The notes beneath the pieces were generated by a model. It had not been told where the DNA came from. It was given only the letters and a program-made list of their open reading frames with translations, and ran no database searches. A stretch of 64,000 nucleotides of DNA from Thalassotalea agarivorans (lineage in GTDB: Bacteria; Pseudomonadota; Gammaproteobacteria; Enterobacterales; Alteromonadaceae): the NCBI RefSeq assembly GCF_030295955.1, contig NZ_AP027363.1, forward strand, positions 496,001 to 560,000, in the 5' to 3' direction. Below, piece by piece: positions 26,799 to 36,524 of the stretch. The position numbers were made by a program, and so were the translations under genes. The number at the start of each line of letters is the position of its first letter. Positions within the stretch are counted from its first letter, which is position 1.

Positions 26799-29567
26799 CT
26801 AGGCAGACTGATATAGGTACTGCTTTGCGTCTTGTTCAACGCGTTCCATTTGTTCAAATATCTCGAAAAATTCAGGCTCTAAGTCGGTAATGTTAGTGTT
26901 GCGTTTTAGCTCTGTTTCGATTTGATAAGCAATTTTTGCTAGTAGCGGCACGCCGGTGTAACAGCATGCACCATTAAGTTTATGAATAATCGCTTTTGCA
27001 CTTTCCGCGTCTTTTGCCTCTAATGCTTGTTCAAGGCGCTGTTTGGTGTTGGGTAGCGACTTGATAAGCCCTTCGAGCATTTCTTGCGCCAGATCCGTTT
27101 TGTTTCCAACTTGCTTCAATGCTAGTTGCCAATCGACAGCTGACGATGATGGCGATTCAGTAACTTCACCATCGATAATCGTTCCTTCGCTAATGGCAAG
27201 CGATTTAAAATCTATATTATCCAGATCACAATGCTCATATATGGTATGTCGTAAGGTAGATTCATCAATCGGTTTGGTCATGTAATCAGCAAAACCTTTT
27301 TGCATTAATTTTTCACGTTCACCTGATAAAGCATGGGCTGTTACGGCCACAATAGGTGTTTCATCGTTAAAGGTTTCGGTTTTAATTTTGTGAAGCGCAG
27401 TGATACCGTCCATCTCTGGCATTTGAATATCCATATAAATGAGGGCAAACCTTTCTTGCTTGCATAACGATAAAGCCTCAATTCCATTGTTAGCGGTAGC
27501 CACTTCAAGCACTTGTTCTGACAAGAGGGCATGGATTAATTTAAGGTTTGCTTCGTTATCGTCTACGGCAAGGACTTTTATGGGGACTTTTTGTTTCGTT
27601 AAGCCTTCACTTTGCTGACTATCTAGATTAGGTGCAAAAGCTTTGGCCAGTTTCGGCGCAAAAATTGGTTTGCTTAGGCAGCTTTTTGCGCCTGCGGCAA
27701 TTAGCACTTCTTGGATATTCGGCGAGTTACTATTGATACCCACATGTATACTTGCAATTTGTTGTTTAACAGAAGCAATTAACTCTTTAAGCTCGTTGAG
27801 CTTGGTTGGTGTAACTGCATGACTAATCAGCGCGTAATCAAAGGACTCTTGTTGGTTCAATGCCTCAGTAAATCCTTCAATATTGGCCACGGGAGTTACT
27901 TGCATTTTCCATTGCGTCAGTAATTCGCTAGTTGCAATACGAGTATGGGTTAATGGTTCTAAATACAAGACCGTTGCGCCAGCTAAGGTTGGTATATCGA
28001 GACTATGGTCGGATACAATACTATTGATTTCACACTGACAAGAGAAGGTAAAGGTAGAACCGCGGCCTTGTTCACTGATAAAGCTGATGTCACCTTTCAT
28101 TTCTTGTGCTAAACGTTGAGATATTACAAGGCCAAGACCAGTACCACCATAAATACGGGTAATACTTTTATCTGCCTGATTAAATGCCTCAAATATTTTG
28201 TTTTGCTGTTCAGTTGTCATGCCAATACCGGTATCGGCAACAGCAAAACTTAATAGAATATTATTGTCGTCAGTTTGAGTTGCTTCCACGTCGATAGTGA
28301 CATTACCTTCTGAGGTAAACTTGATTGCATTCCCCGCTAAGTTGGTAAGTACTTGCTTAATACGCATCGCGTCGCCAATTAAGTTGTCTGATATTTGAGG
28401 AGCGATTCGTAGAGAAATCTCAATGTTCTTTTTATGCGCACTACTAGCAAGTAAAGTGACCGCATCTTCAATGGCATCACGTAAATTAAACGGGATGTGC
28501 TCTATCGTCATTTTGCCCGCATCAAGTTTAGAGAAATCTAAAATATCATTGATGATGGTAAGCAAATTATTTGCTGAACGTTCAATAGTTTGTAGATAAT
28601 CTCGTTGCGTTTCTGTCAGTGGCGTTTTTAACACTTGGCGGGTAAAGCCGATTACACCATTGAGCGGCGTTCTTAACTCATGTGACATGTTGGCAAGGAA
28701 TTCTGACTTTACGCGATTCGCCTCTTGCGCCTTGCGCTTGGCAATACCTAATTCAACGTTTTGAATTTCAAACTGCTCGAGACTTTCTCGCAGGTCAATT
28801 GTTGCTTGTTCAATGCTCCGCGTCATCTCATCTCGGTAGTTACCAAGTGACTGCGCCATAGCGTTGATACCACTTTTGAGGAAATTTAACTCGCCAATTA
28901 GCTGGCCAGAAATTCGACTCTCTAGCTTGCCTTCTCTGATTCTGTCTACAGCTTGTACCATAGACGAAACAGGCCGTGTCACTTGTTGAATTAACCTTAA
29001 TGAGAAAAAGCCACTGATGATGGTGCCGATAATCACAATAGCTATGGCAACGAATAACTCATTTTGCTGGAGAAACCATACTTGTTTTTTGTCAAAGGCG
29101 ATGGCGACATAGCCAATGATTTGATTGTCTTGCGCTGCGTCTCTGTCGGCGCCAACCTTGATGATAGGGGAACGAATGATAATACCACTATCTTTTTCCT
29201 CGGCTTGAGTAAACGTAGGTATTTGACGGTTATTTACCACCCTGAGTGAAGACACAGAACCGTGATAGATACTGGTCGCAAGTAACTGGTTGTCTCGAGA
29301 GAAGATAGCGATACTTGAAATAATGTCGGAATGGTTGCGGTGGATAAAGTCTATTTTTGTACGCAACTGTTCTCTGTTTTTATCCTCCACCGCTCTAACG
29401 GCAGTAATGGCAATTGGCTCTATAATACTTTTACCGTGTGAGGTAAGCATTTCATTGAGCTCTATATGTCGGTTGTATGCAAAGAACGCAGTAATGCCGG
29501 CACCAATGAGTATGGTCGGCAAAATGGTCAATAAAATCACCCAATCTTTTAGGCTTAGCTTATTCAT
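26799..29567 (-). CDS. barA: Hybrid sensor histidine kinase BarA (GacS)
   Basis: A 922-residue tripartite kinase of the BarA/UvrY (GacS/GacA) system that controls Csr/Rsm small RNAs. Order: membrane helix (about 10-30), periplasmic sensor region, second membrane helix (about 168-190), HAMP, dimerisation domain with H296 (MSHELRTPLNG), ATPase (N, G1, G2 boxes around NAIKFT, DTGIGM and GTGLGLVISQRL), a degenerate receiver, a receiver with D713 (MDIQMPEMDG), and an Hpt domain with H862 (IIHKLNG). It is divergent from relA, the standard arrangement, but with no rlmD gene between them. Confidence 0.96.
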   Translation of the reverse strand: MNKLSLKDWVILLTILPTILIGAGITAFFAYNRHIELNEMLTSHGKSIIEPIAITAVRAVEDKNREQLRTKIDFIHRNHSDIISSIAIFSRDNQLLATSIYHGSVSSLRVVNNRQIPTFTQAEEKDSGIIIRSPIIKVGADRDAAQDNQIIGYVAIAFDKKQVWFLQQNELFVAIAIVIIGTIISGFFSLRLIQQVTRPVSSMVQAVDRIREGKLESRISGQLIGELNFLKSGINAMAQSLGNYRDEMTRSIEQATIDLRESLEQFEIQNVELGIAKRKAQEANRVKSEFLANMSHELRTPLNGVIGFTRQVLKTPLTETQRDYLQTIERSANNLLTIINDILDFSKLDAGKMTIEHIPFNLRDAIEDAVTLLASSAHKKNIEISLRIAPQISDNLIGDAMRIKQVLTNLAGNAIKFTSEGNVTIDVEATQTDDNNILLSFAVADTGIGMTTEQQNKIFEAFNQADKSITRIYGGTGLGLVISQRLAQEMKGDISFISEQGRGSTFTFSCQCEINSIVSDHSLDIPTLAGATVLYLEPLTHTRIATSELLTQWKMQVTPVANIEGFTEALNQQESFDYALISHAVTPTKLNELKELIASVKQQIASIHVGINSNSPNIQEVLIAAGAKSCLSKPIFAPKLAKAFAPNLDSQQSEGLTKQKVPIKVLAVDDNEANLKLIHALLSEQVLEVATANNGIEALSLCKQERFALIYMDIQMPEMDGITALHKIKTETFNDETPIVAVTAHALSGEREKLMQKGFADYMTKPIDESTLRHTIYEHCDLDNIDFKSLAISEGTIIDGEVTESPSSSAVDWQLALKQVGNKTDLAQEMLEGLIKSLPNTKQRLEQALEAKDAESAKAIIHKLNGACCYTGVPLLAKIAYQIETELKRNTNITDLEPEFFEIFEQMERVEQDAKQYLYQSA

Positions 29568-29764
29568 TGCGTTTCTTGTTATCCCGTTATTCGGCTAATC
29601 ATGGCATAAACCAAGTTAAAATTATAGTTTAATAGGCGATTTTAATCAGCCGCAAAAACCCGTTACAAAGTTGTTTTAATTTGAGTTTAATGCTTAAAAG
29701 GCGGGAACTAGATGTGGTACTCTAGTGTCTTTAATTTTACCCCCTTTATGTAAGCGAAAAGATC

Positions 29765-31960
29765 ATGGTAGCTGTACGTAAGTCTCATCAAATGACACAA
29801 GCAAATTTTGCTCAATGGTTAGAGACTTTGGAAATTAACCAATCAAAAAGTGATGCATTGCAATCTACCTGGCATGCATTAAAGCCATTGTTTGAGCAAG
29901 AACCACAGTGCCAACTAAAAGCACTGGAAATGGTTGAAATTCTGGCTGCCTTGAATCTAGATAAAGAATCGTTAATAGCGGCAATGTTGTCGCCTTTAGT
30001 TGAATATCAATTGATCTCGCGAGATCAAGTGGTAGAAGACTATCCAAAAAGTATTCATACACTTGTTGCCAGCGTTATCCAAATGGATGCGATTAAGTCG
30101 TTGCAACAAGGTTCTAATAGCCAAGTCGCGGTTAATCAGATAGACAACATTCGTAAAATGTTGCTTGCCATGGTGGAAGATGTTCGCGCCGTGGTTATCA
30201 AACTGGCAGAACGTTTGTGTCACCTGCGCATGGTTAAAGATAGCGATGAAGAAACGCGTGTGCTTGCCGCAAAAGAAACGACAAACATTTATGCACCACT
30301 GGCTAATCGATTAGGTATTGGTCAACTTAAATGGGAGCTTGAAGATATTGCGTTTCGCTATCTGCATCCAGATACCTATAAAACAATCGCCAAATTGCTA
30401 GATGAAAAACGTTTAGACAGAGAACGCTATATGACCGACTTTGTCGCTAATTTACAGCAGCAATTGGACGATACTGGCGTAACAGGGGAAGTCTATGGTC
30501 GTCCCAAGCATATCTATAGTATCTGGAAGAAAATGCAGAAGAAATCGCTCGATTTTGATCAGCTATACGATGTTCGTGCGGTGCGTGTTATCGTTGATAA
30601 ACTGCAAGATTGCTACAGCGCATTAGGAATCGTACATACCAGTTGGAACCACCTGCCTAATGAATTTGACGATTATGTGGCGACACCAAAAGCGAACGGA
30701 TACCAATCTATTCATACTGTGGTGCTAGGTCCTGAAGGTAAATCTGTTGAAGTACAAATTCGAACAGATCAAATGCATCAAGATGCGGAGCTCGGTGTCG
30801 CTGCCCATTGGCGTTACAAAGAGGGCATGGCTTCAGGAAAAAGCAGTTCAGGTTTTGATGAAAAAATTAACTGGTTGCGCAAAATCCTGCAATGGCAGGA
30901 AGACGTGAGTGAAAGCGGTGAACTTATCGATGAACTGCGCAGCCAAGTATTTGAAGATAGGATATATGTATTCACCCCAAGTGGCGATGTGATTGATTTA
31001 CCACAAGGGGCGACGCCGTTAGATTTTGCCTATTATATCCACTCAAATGTTGGGCATTGCTGTATCGGAGCAAAGGTTTTTGGTCGCATTGTGCCATTTA
31101 CGCACAAGCTAGAAACAGGTGACCAAGTGGAAGTGCTAACGAGTAAAACACCAAACCCGAGCAGAGACTGGTTAAACCCAAATCTAAACTACATACATAC
31201 GGCTCGTGCTCGAGCAAAAGTGCAGCATTTCTTCAAGTTGCTAGATCGAGACAAACATATTGCATTAGGCAAAGAGCAACTAGAGCAAGAATTATCCCGC
31301 TTGGACTTGTCCGGTAGTGATTTAACGCCCGCGATTGGACGTTTTAATGTGAAAACACTTGATGACCTGTATGCGGCTATTGGTTCGGGCAATGCTAGGC
31401 TTCAGCAAGTCGCAAATTTCTTGTTGCAACTCAAAGAAAAGTCGCAGCCAAAACAAGATATCGATCCAAGCGATCTTGTGCGTCAACAAAGTGCGCAACG
31501 CTTAAAGTCAGATGCAAATGGTGTCACAGTGTCTGGTGTCGGTAATTTGATGACTCATATGGCTAAATGTTGCCAACCCGTGCCAGGTGATGCGATTCAA
31601 GGCTTTATAACTCAAGGCAGAGGTATCTCTGTGCATCGTGCGGATTGCGATCAATTGGCTAACTCGCTTAAGCAACAACCAGAACGTAGCGTTGATGTTC
31701 AATGGGGCTTGCAAGAACGTCAAAACTATCAGGCGCGCATCCAAATGCTAGGCACTGATAGACAGGGTTTGCTAAGAGATATATCTACTATCATCGCCAA
31801 TGAACGAGTCAGTATTGTAGGTATTGAAAGTAGCACCAATCCACAAAATCAAAGTATGAAAATGATTATTAATGTCGAAGTGTCCAATAGTGAAGCATTG
31901 GACAGACTGCGTTCAAAGCTCATGCAACTAGATGATGTTGCAGAGGTAAAAAGGCTATAG
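29765..31960 (+). CDS. relA: (p)ppGpp synthetase I RelA
   Basis: A 731-residue ribosome-bound stringent-response enzyme. The pseudo-HD domain lacks the HD pair (AAMLSPLVEY), so it cannot hydrolyse ppGpp. The synthetase domain (YGRPKHIYSIWKKM, YDVRAVRVIVD), TGS domain (VFTPSGDVIDLPQGATPLDFAY), zinc-finger region (AKCCQPVPGDAIQG) and ACT domain (C-terminal 75 residues) are present. It is co-directional with mazG, 2 bp away; MazG is known to cleave nucleotides in the same stress programme in E. coli. Confidence 0.97.
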   Translation: MVAVRKSHQMTQANFAQWLETLEINQSKSDALQSTWHALKPLFEQEPQCQLKALEMVEILAALNLDKESLIAAMLSPLVEYQLISRDQVVEDYPKSIHTLVASVIQMDAIKSLQQGSNSQVAVNQIDNIRKMLLAMVEDVRAVVIKLAERLCHLRMVKDSDEETRVLAAKETTNIYAPLANRLGIGQLKWELEDIAFRYLHPDTYKTIAKLLDEKRLDRERYMTDFVANLQQQLDDTGVTGEVYGRPKHIYSIWKKMQKKSLDFDQLYDVRAVRVIVDKLQDCYSALGIVHTSWNHLPNEFDDYVATPKANGYQSIHTVVLGPEGKSVEVQIRTDQMHQDAELGVAAHWRYKEGMASGKSSSGFDEKINWLRKILQWQEDVSESGELIDELRSQVFEDRIYVFTPSGDVIDLPQGATPLDFAYYIHSNVGHCCIGAKVFGRIVPFTHKLETGDQVEVLTSKTPNPSRDWLNPNLNYIHTARARAKVQHFFKLLDRDKHIALGKEQLEQELSRLDLSGSDLTPAIGRFNVKTLDDLYAAIGSGNARLQQVANFLLQLKEKSQPKQDIDPSDLVRQQSAQRLKSDANGVTVSGVGNLMTHMAKCCQPVPGDAIQGFITQGRGISVHRADCDQLANSLKQQPERSVDVQWGLQERQNYQARIQMLGTDRQGLLRDISTIIANERVSIVGIESSTNPQNQSMKMIINVEVSNSEALDRLRSKLMQLDDVAEVKRL

Positions 31961-31962
31961 CT

Positions 31963-32760
31963 ATGTTAAATGCACCCGCTTCTATAGAAAAATTAACGTG
32001 GATAATGTCGAAGTTGCGAGATCCTGTGAACGGTTGTCCATGGGATATCAAGCAAAGTTTTGACACCATTGTGCCTCATACCATCGAAGAAGCCTATGAA
32101 GTGGCAGAAGCTATAGCGGAAAAAGATTTTGAAGAGCTTGAAAAAGAGTTGGGCGATTTACTCTTTCAAGTGATTTTCTATGCACAATTGGGCAAGGAAG
32201 ATGAACGTTTTGATTTTGATTCCATTGTAGCTACTGTGTGTGAAAAGCTGATTAGACGACATCCTCATGTATTTGCCAATGAGCAGTTGCAAACCGATCA
32301 AGAAATAAAAGCCAATTGGGAAAATGAAAAAGCAAAGGAGCGCGCCCAAAAAGCAGGGTCTGAAGATATCAGTGTGTTAGCAGATATTCCAAAGGCGTTA
32401 CCCGCGCTGTCACAAGCGGCAAAAATACAAAAACGTTGTGCTAATGTTGGTTTTGATTGGGACAACATCAATGATGTATTGGCAAAAGTGAAAGAAGAAG
32501 TACAAGAAGTTGAAGAAGAATTAGATACGCCCGGCGATGCTTTAAATGAAGAGCTTGGCGACTTACTTTTTGCGGTTGTTAACCTGTGCCGCCATGCAAA
32601 ACAAGACCCTGAATATCTATTAAAACAAGCCAATCGAAAGTTTACTAGTCGATTTAAAACCGTCGAGCAATTGGCGCAAGATAAACAACAATCGCTTGAC
32701 GCGATGTCTTTGCAACAACTCGATCAATTGTGGGATATTGCAAAAAAAACTAATAGCTGA
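31963..32760 (+). CDS. mazG: Nucleoside triphosphate pyrophosphohydrolase MazG
   Basis: A 265-residue enzyme with two MazG repeats, each with an EExxE and an ExxD metal site (IEEAYEVAEAI and ELEKELGDLLFQ; VKEEVQEVEEEL and ELGDLLFAV). It hydrolyses NTPs to NMP plus pyrophosphate, acting as a housecleaning enzyme. It is 2 bp after relA and presumably co-transcribed. The N-terminal DPVNGCPWDIKQSF signature is present. Length matches E. coli MazG. Confidence 0.97.
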   Translation: MLNAPASIEKLTWIMSKLRDPVNGCPWDIKQSFDTIVPHTIEEAYEVAEAIAEKDFEELEKELGDLLFQVIFYAQLGKEDERFDFDSIVATVCEKLIRRHPHVFANEQLQTDQEIKANWENEKAKERAQKAGSEDISVLADIPKALPALSQAAKIQKRCANVGFDWDNINDVLAKVKEEVQEVEEELDTPGDALNEELGDLLFAVVNLCRHAKQDPEYLLKQANRKFTSRFKTVEQLAQDKQQSLDAMSLQQLDQLWDIAKKTNS

Positions 32761-32806
32761 ACACTATGCACCTAATGGTGCAGTAGCTATTGCTAGTGGC
32801 TCGTCT

Positions 32807-34099
32807 TTATTGTTTAACAACAACGCCAGACTTCATTACAAAGTTTACTTGCATTACAGCGTCAATTTGCTCAAGTGGATTAGCTGATACAGCAATGATA
32901 TCTGCCTTTAAACCCTCTTGAATTTGACCCCTGTCATCAACGCCTAGCAATTCTGCGCCATTAATGGTTGCCGCTTGTATCGCGTTAAGTGGAGTCATAC
33001 CTCTATCAACAAGCGCGACGATTTCGGCGGCATTTTTACCATGAGGTATGATGGGGGAGTCACTACCGACGGCAATTTTTACATCAGCGTCAATTGCTTG
33101 CTTTAATCGTTGCTTGGCAAGTGGCAGTACATATTCTGCTTTGCGTTTCATGGTAGGATCCATTTTACTGAGTAAAGGCTGAATGTACTCAATAAGTCCA
33201 GTGGTAGGCACTAAATAAACGCCTCTGTCGATCATCAATTCAATGGCACGTTTATCTATTAAAGAGCCGTGTTCAATTGAATCTACACCAGCTCGTATAG
33301 CCGCAATGATGCCTTCAGTGCCATGAGCATGTGCGCCAACTTTTATATGATGCCTATGCGCTTCCTCAACTGCGGCACGCATTTCCTCGTCGCTTAGTTG
33401 TTGCGCGCCAACCGATTTTTCAAGTGAAAGAACGCCAGCAGTAGCATGTATTTTGATGACTTTTGCGCCGTGTTTAATCTGATATCGTACCGCTTCCACA
33501 ACATCGTCAGGACTATTTACAACACCATGCTTTGCGCCTACCTCAATTAATCCCTCGCTATATGCCATGGTAATATCACCGTGGCCACCATTTATTGTCA
33601 CCATGTGACCTGCAGCAAAAATATCTGGCGTGTTTACCCAACCTTCTTCTTTAGCTTCCTCCAAGGCAACGTTAATGAGTTCTTGTGTAATATGTCCTTG
33701 TCCCATGTTGCGCACGGTAGTAAAGCCCGCATTAAGCGTGAGCTCGGCATTGCGCAGTGCTCTAAGGGCACCCTTAGACGCGTTTTCTTTGGTAAAAATA
33801 GTGTCCCAGGTGCCGTCGAAGTCTAAATCTAGGTGGGTATGCATATCCATAAACCCAGGCAAAAGAATTTGATCATTTAGGTCAATGACGGTTGCTTCAC
33901 TTGGCATCGGGGTTGGATTAATCGCTTTGATCTTGCCTTGTTCGATTTGGATAACCGCTGGCGAAACGACTTTGCCAGTGACCACGTCAAGGTATCCTTT
34001 TGCCTTTATTATCGTACTTTGCTGTTCAGCATTGCTAGGCAGGGCGATAATTGTGAGTACACAAATTAGTGTAACAACATAAGATTTAAACATGATCAT
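32807..34099 (-). CDS. Secreted amidohydrolase (imidazolonepropionase-like, metal-dependent)
   Basis: A 430-residue exported hydrolase; N-terminal signal (SYVVTLICVLTIIALPSNA). The metal ligands expected in this superfamily are visible: HTH in MDMHTHLDLDF, lysine-like KVIKIHATAGVL, HAHG and SIEHGS, and VGSDSPI. Similar proteins are annotated as prolidase-like or Xaa-Pro dipeptidase homologues and organophosphate or dipeptide hydrolases. The exact substrate is not deducible. It is convergent with mazG, and there is no operon partner. Confidence 0.82.
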   Translation of the reverse strand: MIMFKSYVVTLICVLTIIALPSNAEQQSTIIKAKGYLDVVTGKVVSPAVIQIEQGKIKAINPTPMPSEATVIDLNDQILLPGFMDMHTHLDLDFDGTWDTIFTKENASKGALRALRNAELTLNAGFTTVRNMGQGHITQELINVALEEAKEEGWVNTPDIFAAGHMVTINGGHGDITMAYSEGLIEVGAKHGVVNSPDDVVEAVRYQIKHGAKVIKIHATAGVLSLEKSVGAQQLSDEEMRAAVEEAHRHHIKVGAHAHGTEGIIAAIRAGVDSIEHGSLIDKRAIELMIDRGVYLVPTTGLIEYIQPLLSKMDPTMKRKAEYVLPLAKQRLKQAIDADVKIAVGSDSPIIPHGKNAAEIVALVDRGMTPLNAIQAATINGAELLGVDDRGQIQEGLKADIIAVSANPLEQIDAVMQVNFVMKSGVVVKQ

Positions 34100-34206
34100 G
34101 GTCTCTTTATCCTGATGGTGTTACTGTTTAGCGTATCAGAATTTGCGTTAAGTGCGATAAAATAACCGCCTTAAAATAATAAGTAGAGATTCATCGGTAG
34201 GACAAC

Positions 34207-34875
34207 GTGGTAAAGAAGTACGCATTCATCGGCATGGAAAGCCAAGGAATTTTTCTAAAGGGGAGCATCCCCGCACAACAAGCCCTAAATTTAACTGAAG
34301 AGCCGCTCCCTTTTCGTTATACAGATACAAGCAAAGCACGGGTCAATTGTGCCCTGTTGGTTGTTCAAATAGATGCACTTAAGACCTGGAATATTCCGTT
34401 GCTGAAATGGAGCTACCCAGAAGCAGTTTGGCTATTAGAACTCGATTATGGATATCTAGCTGTGGCTGCCCAAACTCCCTTAAAAATGGTGCCGGCGCTT
34501 AGCTTTATGGACAAATACAACACAAGTATCGGTCAAATTGAGATAGCAAATCATGACATCAATGCAGAAACGTCAGTACACACTAATAAAGCGAGATTTT
34601 CTGTGGTTAGTCATTCCCCTCAACCATCAGAAGCCAAGCTGATATCAACGCTTTGGACGCGCAGCAGTCGAGGAAAGTATTATCGAATTCCTTGGGGTGA
34701 CAATACCCCGCAGTCCACTTTTTTAGTCGACGTAGCGGTGAAAGAAAGTGCATTGGCTGAGCAAGTGTTTGGTTGCCAAGTCATGTGGCACAAACAAGGG
34801 ATTGCTTTTGAAAACAGGGTACATGAATGTGCTCCTGCATACAAAGATCATCCAATGAATGGAGTGGGGCAATAA
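34207..34875 (+). CDS. Hypothetical protein (222 residues)
   Basis: I do not recognise this protein. It starts at GTG after an AGGA spaced 5 nt. It has no signal peptide or clear membrane segment and a mixed alpha/beta composition, with several Trp and Tyr residues and two Cys (one in FGCQVMW, one in HECAPAY). It lies alone between an amidohydrolase and yebC-like gene, with a terminator immediately after it. Nothing supports a function. Confidence 0.6.
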   Translation: MVKKYAFIGMESQGIFLKGSIPAQQALNLTEEPLPFRYTDTSKARVNCALLVVQIDALKTWNIPLLKWSYPEAVWLLELDYGYLAVAAQTPLKMVPALSFMDKYNTSIGQIEIANHDINAETSVHTNKARFSVVSHSPQPSEAKLISTLWTRSSRGKYYRIPWGDNTPQSTFLVDVAVKESALAEQVFGCQVMWHKQGIAFENRVHECAPAYKDHPMNGVGQ

Positions 34876-34876
34876 A

Positions 34877-34903
34877 AAAGCCAGTTAGAGACTAACTGGC
34901 TTT
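34877..34903. terminator. Bidirectional terminator
   Basis: Nine-base-pair stem GCCAGTTAG / CTAACTGGC with loop AGA, A-run before and T-run after. It ends the upstream hypothetical gene and, in reverse, the YebC-family gene. Confidence 0.88.
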
Positions 34904-34940
34904 CATCGGCTTAACGCCTTCGATACTGAACAAACTTAAA

Positions 34941-35672
34941 TTAAGCTTCTTCTGGCAACTCTGCATTGTGATAGATGTTTTGAACGTCTTCACAGTCCTC
35001 AAGCATCATTAAGAATTTTTCAAAGTTTGCTAAGTCTTCTTCACCTGAAATCTGCGTGTAGACTTGAGGAACCCAAGTAATTTCTTCAACATCGATAGCA
35101 ACGTCTGGCATGTTATCCGCTAACGCTGTTTTAATCTTGAAAAACTCGGTATGCGGTGCATATACGGTAATAATGCCTTCTTCTAGTTCGACATCAGTCA
35201 CGTCAATATCTTCCATCATCAAGGTTTCTAGCACAGCTTCATCATCGTCACCTTTAAATGAAAATACCGCTTGATGATCAAACATGTGAGAAACGGTGCC
35301 GGTAGAACCGATTTTTGAATTTGTTTTGGTAAAACATTGACGCACATCTTTGATGGTACGGTTACCGTTATCTGTTAAACAGTCGATAATCACCATAGTG
35401 TTGCCTGGACCGTAGCCTTCGTAGCGAGCTTCTGCATAGTCTTCGCCACCGGTTCCTTTTGCTTTTTCAATCGCTTTTTCAATCACGTGCGCTGGCACTT
35501 GATCTTTCTTTGCTTTGTCTATCGTTCTGCGCAATGACAAGTTGCCGTCAGGGTCTACACCACCGTTCTTTGCAATAACGTAAATCTCTTTACCGTATTT
35601 TGAATACAGTTTAGTTTTATGCGCAGCTGTTTTCGCCATAGACAGCTTTCTGTTTTGGAACGCTCTTCCCAT
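34941..35672 (-). CDS. YebC/PmpR-family regulator (YeeN-like paralogue)
   Basis: A 243-residue member of the YebC/TACO1 family, whose members act in translation of proline-rich stretches or as DNA-binding regulators. Signature segments: [60 protein letters not shown]. The N-terminus ([19 protein letters not shown]) and [16 protein letters not shown] are closer to E. coli YeeN than to YebC. It stands alone, away from ruvC, so it is likely the paralogue, not the classical YebC. Confidence 0.88.
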   Translation of the reverse strand: MGRAFQNRKLSMAKTAAHKTKLYSKYGKEIYVIAKNGGVDPDGNLSLRRTIDKAKKDQVPAHVIEKAIEKAKGTGGEDYAEARYEGYGPGNTMVIIDCLTDNGNRTIKDVRQCFTKTNSKIGSTGTVSHMFDHQAVFSFKGDDDEAVLETLMMEDIDVTDVELEEGIITVYAPHTEFFKIKTALADNMPDVAIDVEEITWVPQVYTQISGEEDLANFEKFLMMLEDCEDVQNIYHNAELPEEA

Positions 35673-35818
35673 CTTAATAGACCCTAAAAAAATAAAACGT
35701 CCTGATTTTATCAGGCTTATTGTGCTTTTTTCCAGCTTTGAAGGCGTTAAATCGAATGAAATTTGTTACAAGTATCGCAAAGAGGGGCGCAACGTGAAGA
35801 ATGTAGCATTAACGGAGC

Positions 35819-35864
35819 AAAAAAATTGGCCTTTCTAACAAAGCGAGCACTCAGTTGAAAGGCC
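35819..35864 (-). terminator. Terminator of the TPR protein gene
   Basis: Stem GGCCTTTC / GAAAGGCC (loop 21 bases) followed on the minus strand by AATTTTTTT. It lies 45 bp past the stop at 35910. Confidence 0.65.
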
Positions 35865-35909
35865 ATTGCAGAAACACGTGTTACTGCGATTATTTAGCTT
35901 TTGCCATGT

Positions 35910-36407
35910 TTAGTCATCGGCAACAAGCGTTGAGTCTTGCTCAACTGTTGCTTGAATGACTGACAAGTTGTGTTTTGTTACGTCATTTTCTTGAATATGC
36001 ATTGCATCAGTTAAATCATCAATAGCAGCGACTCTATCGTTGTTTAAGTAATGCAAAATAGCTCTATTACTGTAGGTAACGGCTTTAACATATTGATCTT
36101 TTCTACTACGACCACCGGTCGCTTCTGATAAGCTTACTGCTTGATCGCAGTGAGATTTTGCTTGCTCGAATTGATTGAGCTTGATGTTGGCAACGCAATT
36201 AGCCGTTGCGATAGCGATTTCATTGCTTTCGCTTGCATTGGATACTTCTTCGAGTCCTTTTTCATAGTTACCCGCCACTATTTTTTTAGTGCCTGGGTTA
36301 TCTGAAAAAACAGCAACCTTTAAATTGTCTGAATTTGCGCTAGCAGTATACGAACATAAGGCGAATACTAGGGCTATCGATTTACTAAGTGTAGATGTAC
36401 GGTTCAT
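35910..36407 (-). CDS. Exported TPR-repeat protein
   Basis: A 165-residue protein with a signal peptide (cut near SYTASA). After it come helical repeats of TPR type (NYEKGLEEV, NQFEQAKSHCDQAVSLSE, TYSNRAILHYLNNDRVAAIDDLTDAM). Such small exported TPR proteins are common and poorly studied; likely a protein-interaction module in the periplasm. It has a good AGGAG site before the start. No partner is evident. Confidence 0.72.
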   Translation of the reverse strand: MNRTSTLSKSIALVFALCSYTASANSDNLKVAVFSDNPGTKKIVAGNYEKGLEEVSNASESNEIAIATANCVANIKLNQFEQAKSHCDQAVSLSEATGGRSRKDQYVKAVTYSNRAILHYLNNDRVAAIDDLTDAMHIQENDVTKHNLSVIQATVEQDSTLVADD

Positions 36408-36474
36408 CTTTCGTCTCCTTTTAGTGTATGAACTATGTACACTTTAGAAGTGACGCCTAAAACTGACAAACGAT

Positions 36475-36510
36475 AAAAAAACACTTACGAGGTGAAAAAA
36501 ATTCACCTCG
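36475..36510 (-). terminator. Terminator of the LysR regulator gene
   Basis: Stem CGAGGTGAA / TTCACCTCG (five-base A loop) followed on the minus strand by TAAGTGTTTTTTT. It starts 15 bases after the LysR stop. Confidence 0.75.
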
Positions 36511-36524
36511 CTATCATTCGAGAA

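Noticed and set aside
32765-32782. TGCACC/GGTGCA hairpin after mazG as a terminator
   Set aside because: Six-pair stem without a T-run on either side.
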